Below are positions 59,345-64,000 of a stretch of 64,000 nt of DNA, piece by piece. Location: positions 4,692,804 to 4,756,803 of the forward strand of contig OZ038321.1 of the NCBI GenBank assembly GCA_964035795.1, read 5' to 3'. The notes beneath the pieces are model-generated. The model did not search any database. It had not been told where the DNA came from and was given only the letters and a program-made list of their open reading frames with translations. Made by a program: the position numbers and the translations under genes. Positions within the stretch are counted from its first letter, which is position 1, and each line of letters starts with the position of its first letter. The DNA comes from Pterobdella sp. o SKG-2022. Taxonomy: Eukaryota; Annelida; Clitellata; Hirudinida; Piscicolidae.

Positions 59345-61505
59345 AGCAACCACGAGTACTTCACCATAGGATCATATTGCCGAGCCATCCCTAACAGCCC
59401 AGAGGTCCCATCAGATGGTCGTTTGGATTTCATGTTTGCTTGTCCTGAACAACCAACTAAAAGGAGTCGTGTACATTTCTTCCTATGTGACAATCAACAT
59501 GATTTCGAGTATGTCTGTGGTTTTTCTATGTTAATTCATACAATTATCATGTTTTGCATAAAAGTACTGGCTTTCTGACAATATGATTTAAGGGTTGGAA
59601 TGTTGTTTAAATTTTATTATGAAGCTCTATGATATAGTAGGAAATCATTATAATCTACATTTGAACACTTTTTTGTTATATTTTATCACTTGTTCTTAGT
59701 TATGTTGATCATGAATATAATAAGACACAAAAGCTTTTCTAGCTTGATGATGATTACTTTGTAAATTGAAAAGCTTCATGTAATGCGCTTTTTCTTATAG
59801 ATCAAAGCGCTTGCTACAAATTTAATGTAGCGAAAACACACTGGAACAGGTTCTTATTGTCTGCCCACGCGGGATCGAACCCAGTAACTTTAGATAATTA
59901 GTCTAATGCTCAACCATTGAGCTATAGGGGTGACATCAATAAACCCTCAAAATTTTGTATTTCGATATATCATATTAACTTTTCTATTTGAAATTTAAAT
60001 CATTAATTTTAACATTTTGAAAATTAATTTTTTGCCATTAACAGCCAATGGATCAGTGCCATCACTTCTTTTGTAAGCTACCTTTCAAGTGGTTTATCTA
60101 TTAAAAAAATATTTTTTTTTATGTTAAATTAAAAAATTTATTTATTTTTTGTTGTTTTGTTTTTTTTTTTTAAATTATATTTAATATACTTTCATCTAAT
60201 CTCCAACCAATCATAACAGTTCCCAGCAGCTCCAGTATCCAATCAGAATCCACCACCTCACAATCTTCATCATAGTGCATACTCACCACCTACAAACACA
60301 AACTTTTCTCAAAACAACCAACCCTACCAACCACCACCAAACAACAACTATAGCTATCCAAACACATCTTATAATAATAATTATGCCCAGCCCAACCATG
60401 CACCAGCCTTTGTTCCAGCCAATAATAACGCTTCCAATATAGGATTTGAAAATCTCACTAGTTAGTTGCTTTTTTGAAGTCTGAAAATCATTTAATCTAT
60501 ATTGGTTTTTGTTTATTATTCAATTAAAGTTTTCACTATTTTTAATAATTTAATTAGTTGAATCATTCAATCCACTGAATTCTTTTTTATATACACATTG
60601 TATCAAACAAATTCATTTCATCTTATCGAAAAACTGTTCATTAATTTTTGCTCTTCAAACTCCACTAGTTTCAGGAGGTCCCAGCTACCCACCACAAACA
60701 GCTCAACAACCCTACCAACCACCACCTCCTTCCAACTACCCACCTCCAATCCAGCCTAACTACGCACCTCTACCCCCACAACAAGCTGCTTACCCGCCAC
60801 AAACAGGTTACCCTCCCCAAACCACTTACCCCACGCAATACCCTCAGCAAAACGCATATTATCCACAACAACCCTACACATCCAATCCCAACCAACCATA
60901 CTACCATCCCCAGCAAGCCACTTATCCCTATGCTGGTATTTAGTATTATTATTTTTTTTTGTTCTTTTTATTATTAAAATTATTATTACTTTTGTTGTAA
61001 TTATTATTATTGCAAGTATTTTTTATACTATGTAATATATTTCCAACAATTTACATTTTATTTATGCCACTTTTATTATTAGTACTAACACCAATCAATC
61101 ACCATCGCACACTACAGCAGCACAACCACAGCAAACGATCGTAGTGAAGGACAAGAAGAATAAGTACAGTGGAGTGAATCTTGCCACTGGTCCGTGATTA
61201 AATTAATTTAATTTCATAGCGGTTCACGGATTCAAATTTAATCTTCCAACGTTTTTTACAAAAGGATTAAATTGCATTCGATAAATGGATTTAAACATGT
61301 TTATCAACATAATCACCAAAAACCCGCAGGTGTGTTGGGCGGTGCTGTTGCGGGTTATGCAGCAAGCAGAATGTTTGGAGGGTGGGGGGGTGGTTGCGGT
61401 TATGGTGGCTGGGGAATGGGGCATCGTTGGGGTTCTTGGGGATCATGGAGTTCCCATTCCTGGGGTTCTAGCTGCAGCTTCAGTGGCGGTAGTTGGAGCT
61501 CTTGA
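59345..61505 (+). CDS. Unrecognised Pro/Gln/Tyr-rich protein with glycine-zipper and Gly/Trp/Ser tail (3' exons, 5' partial)
   Basis: Five exons join in phase to a stop: 59345-59512, 60220-60460, 60675-60935, 61118-61189, 61330-61505 (918 nt, 305 aa plus stop). The first encodes a compact segment (FTIGSYCRAIPNSPEVPSDG, RVHFFLCDNQHDFEY). Exons two and three are low-complexity Pro/Gln/Tyr/Asn with many YPPQ and YQPPP repeats. Exon four is charged (VVKDKKNKYSG). Exon five has GGAVAGYAASRMFGG, a glycine-zipper-like stretch, then a Gly/Trp/Ser-rich end. The layout (XYPPX repeats then an Ala/Gly hydrophobic segment) recalls XYPPX-type proteins thought to self-assemble or associate with membranes, but I do not recognise the family. 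Upstream exons were not found; the first intron uses a gtctgt donor, as RBBP4 does. A poly(A) signal lies at 61600-61605. Confidence 0.7.
59778..59937 (-). mobile_element. tRNA-derived SINE, near-complete copy (copy 2)
   Basis: On the minus strand: CCCCTATAGCTCAATGGTTG (A box region), an anticodon arm with perfect 5-bp stem TTAGA/TCTAA and loop CTAATTA, and B box GGGTTCGATCCC. The resemblance is closest to tRNA-Ile(AAT). After the head comes a unique body (GTGTGTTTTCGCTACATTAA), then AGCAAGCGCTTTGATCTATA and a hairpin GCGCTTT/AAAGCGC, ending CATTACATG. It lies in the intron after the first visible exon of the Pro-rich gene. Confidence 0.82.
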
Positions 61506-63012
61506 TACGACCATGATAGTTTATTTTTCGGTTTTGAGTTAGTTGAGTGGTAAGAGAAAGGTTGTTAAAAGTTGAGTGCTAAGATTTGCTCATGCTAAAA
61601 ATAAAGCCTTCAGTGTTAAATTAGTAAAGTGGGAAGAGTTAAAGATTTGGTAATAATAATAGTAGTTAATGTTTTCACATGCTTTTATGCAAATGAATGA
61701 TGTTAACTGTACTTTATAATAGAAACATGGTGATGGTGAATGTCTAGACCAGAAGTTGCCGGTTTTCTAGCATAATGTAGTCATTTTGTCATTCTTTCGC
61801 ACTCATTATAGCATTTTCAATATGATTCAACTCTTTTATATTCTCAACTTATTATCGTTGATTTTTTCTTTCAAGCGTTTGAGTAGTTGAGTGACATCTT
61901 GGCTAAATTTGATTGAGTGTTTGTGTCTATTCTCACAAGCAGAGTTTTTATCAAATCTGGTTATTCGTCTTACCACATCATCAAACTCAGCTACTGACTT
62001 CACGTGTAAACACACCCATAAACTGATGCTTATTCGTTCTTTGTTTTAAAATTGTGGGATTCAGTAGAATTCACACTTTACAGATTGTGTTATGGTCAAT
62101 GATTTTTGAGCTTAATATATTTCTGGTTGTTAGACCGTTTAGAAAGAGTTAATTTATTTTTGGTTTTTATAAGTTTCTTCTGTTATATGAATCATGTTTG
62201 AAGCTTTTTATATTTTGAATTTCATTAAAATCTTTCATGTCATTTCCATTTTAATGTTATTTTTTTATTCGTTTTGCATTAACATTTTTTCAAGTTTCAA
62301 CAAGAGAACCTACATTTCATGCCATTTTAAATATTACTATTGTAAAATATGTACCATTAGTTTCACGTCATAAACTTTTGAGAATAATTCAAGCTACAAA
62401 GATGAGTTTACTTATAGTCACACTAAAGGATCATTTGCATCATGTTCAAAGCTTTTTATAACAATGCTACCGCTCAAAAATCTCATTATAACCTCATAAA
62501 ATATTCTGCATTGAAACCCTTTCTTTTTGAGACGTCTTTCACTACAGTATAATAATAAACTAAACAGTACATGTCCCAGTAGCCGGAGTTGACAACATTC
62601 TTTCACTACACTGTAAAATTATTTTGTTTCGATAATCTCTCAATCGTTTGAACCCAATGGAAATTTGATGTTTTGCCAGGTTTACATTTTGCTCAAACAT
62701 GAATATCTGAGGTATAAGGAATTAAAATTTTCTTGGACATAGATCAAATAAATACAATTGCCAATAAACTGCATTTTGAATTCTCAGTCATTTTTCAATA
62801 ATGAAACTTTAAACTAATTTGACATATAATTGAAACAGAAGAACGAGAAACAATTTGGAGATATTTTCTTATAAAATTAAACTATATTTTGTTGCTATTC
62901 AAAGCATTATATACATTCTTAACGATTGTAAGTTACATAAATAAGAAATGTTAAAACGAAGGCTAAATAGATAAAAAATTAACTAAAATTCATTATATTG
63001 TGAGTTAGATGG
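61506..63012. other. Intergenic region with 3'UTR and dispersed motif
   Basis: Begins with the 3'UTR of the Pro-rich gene (AATAAA at 61600-61605). It contains copy 4 of the dispersed motif (62564-62594). The 3' end of the minus-strand gene at 63013 also falls here. No other gene was seen. Confidence 0.55.
62564..62594 (+). repeat. Dispersed 35-bp motif, copy 4
   Basis: ACAGTACATGTCCCAGTAGC followed by CGGAGTTGACA; matches the core of copies 1-3. Confidence 0.55.
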
Positions 63013-64000
63013 CTATAGTTTACACTTGGTCAAAATGGTCTCGATTAAGGCTACCTGGTCCTGTAGGTTTGTGTTTTGTTAATGAAATCATGCTAAAGCT
63101 GCTTATAAAAACTAAAAAATAATTTAATATTAATGAAATTATTAAAAAATGAAATAGTCTTTGCATAATTCAAAAATTTTCAAAGAACTAAATGAAACGC
63201 CAACAGTAATGAATTTTTCAAAATAATGCAAGTCCTTATTTTAGTGGAAATCAATTTTTTCGTACATATTTAAACTAAATAGGTTCAACTCACATCCCTT
63301 TGACACCTTGTTTTATATTAAAACAAAAATCTAATGGAATAACGTTCATTCAAAAAAATTGATAGGTACATTTAAAATGTAAAAAGGTAAATTTTTATTA
63401 ATATTGTGCTGTCTTAGAGTATAAAGCACTTGCTACAAACTTAATGATTGGAGACAATACATAGAGCGAATTTCGTAACTTAGATATATTTACATAAGAG
63501 TGTAATTGAAGACTTAATGAGTATGAACAAATCTAAGAAATATTATCGGAACGGACCAATTAGGCTTAAATATTAAGCAATTTGAATTATACAAACCAAG
63601 TTCGACCAAAATTACATTCTTAACAGTGTATGCTTTAACAATTCTTCTATTTATGTTTGTCGGCCCGTATAGCTCAGGAGTATAACATTGGACTAGTTAC
63701 CTAAAATTACTGGGTTCGATCTTGCGTGGGCCGACAATTAGCACCTATTCCACAGTGTGTTTACGCTACATTAAATTTGTAGCAAGCGCTTTGATCTAAA
63801 AAAAGAGCTTTATAAACACCGCATTACATTAAATTATGTTGTATACATATAACATAAAACATACTAATTACCTCATTATCTTTAGACTTTTTGAACCTAT
63901 TCAACCAGTTGGTTAACTTATCTTTGAAGTTTGGAATCTTCCCACAAGACTCTATAGAAGCACTATGACTATCCACAACCATACCGTGTAATGCAGCTAA
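63013..64000 (-). CDS. Unrecognised gene, last two exons (partial, enters from the right edge)
   Basis: Exon 63872-64000 is open over its full 43 codons in one frame (MVVDSHSASIESCGKIPNF, then KDKLTNWLNRFKKSKDNE). It ends at a donor GAGgtaatt. It joins in phase 0 to a last exon at 63013-63060, preceded by acceptor aacctacag and encoding DQVALIETILTKCKL-stop. The end of the protein is basic and amphipathic. Support is limited to splice signals, frame closure and non-repetitive codon content; no family was recognised. The intron between them carries a SINE copy. Confidence 0.5.
63408..63446 (-). mobile_element. Solo SINE tail fragment
   Basis: On the minus strand, CATTAAGTTTGTAGCAAGTG followed by CTTTATAC matches the internal body/tail junction of the full SINE copies (CATTAAATTTGTAGCAAGCG). 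It lies about 215 bp from a longer copy on the opposite strand. Confidence 0.5.
63658..63830 (+). mobile_element. tRNA-derived SINE, near-complete copy (copy 3)
   Basis: Head TCGGCCCGTATAGCTCAGGA, anticodon-arm-like GGACTAGTTACC, B box GGGTTCGATCTTG, closing GTGGGCCGAC. Then the body CACAGTGTGTTTACGCTACA and tail AGCAAGCGCTTTGATCT with the hairpin region, ending GCATTACATTA. Same structure as copy 2 on the opposite strand. Confidence 0.82.

Overview
This window is eukaryotic (metazoan) genomic DNA: very AT-rich, with spliced genes, GT-AG introns, LINE and SINE retroelements and abundant microsatellites. No bacterial or organellar features were seen. The two recognisable genes encode animal proteins (RBBP4 and tomosyn), and the retroelements resemble those of marine invertebrates, so a non-vertebrate animal is likely. 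I cannot name the lineage from sequence alone.

Layout: (1) 2.35-4.23 kb, minus strand: 5' exons of a USP6NL/RN-tre-like TBC-domain gene that runs out of the window to the left. (2) 4.29-12.63 kb, plus strand: a complete 15-exon RBBP4-type histone-binding WD40 gene (423 aa). Its intron 11 carries an antisense LINE. (3) 12.9-15.3 kb: convergent intergenic DNA with one candidate small ORF. (4) 15.30-55.68 kb, minus strand: a complete 33-exon tomosyn (STXBP5) gene (1335 aa). I reconstructed every exon from the N-terminal WD40 region to the C-terminal R-SNARE, and all splice phases close. (5) 59.3-61.5 kb, plus strand: five 3' exons of an unrecognised Pro/Gln/Tyr-rich protein ending in a Gly/Trp/Ser-rich tail. 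(6) 63.0-64.0 kb, minus strand: the last two exons of an unrecognised gene entering from the right edge.

The tomosyn introns are the main store of mobile DNA. Intron 28 holds a long-TIR fold-back element, and a restriction-like-endonuclease type LINE sits inside one of its TIRs in an inverted (twin-primed) configuration with a 12-bp target-site duplication. Intron 21 holds a LINE with an in-frame poly-Asn microsatellite expansion. Intron 3 holds two head-to-tail LINE fragments separated by (ATCT)n tracts. A tRNA-derived SINE family with a conserved 3' hairpin occurs in at least three copies, plus solo tails. A separate ~35-bp dispersed motif occurs four times.

The genes do not form one pathway. 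RBBP4 acts in chromatin-modifying complexes. Tomosyn is a SNARE-binding regulator of vesicle fusion. The USP6NL-like protein is a predicted Rab GAP. All exon boundaries were derived by hand from splice motifs, frame closure and remembered family sequences.
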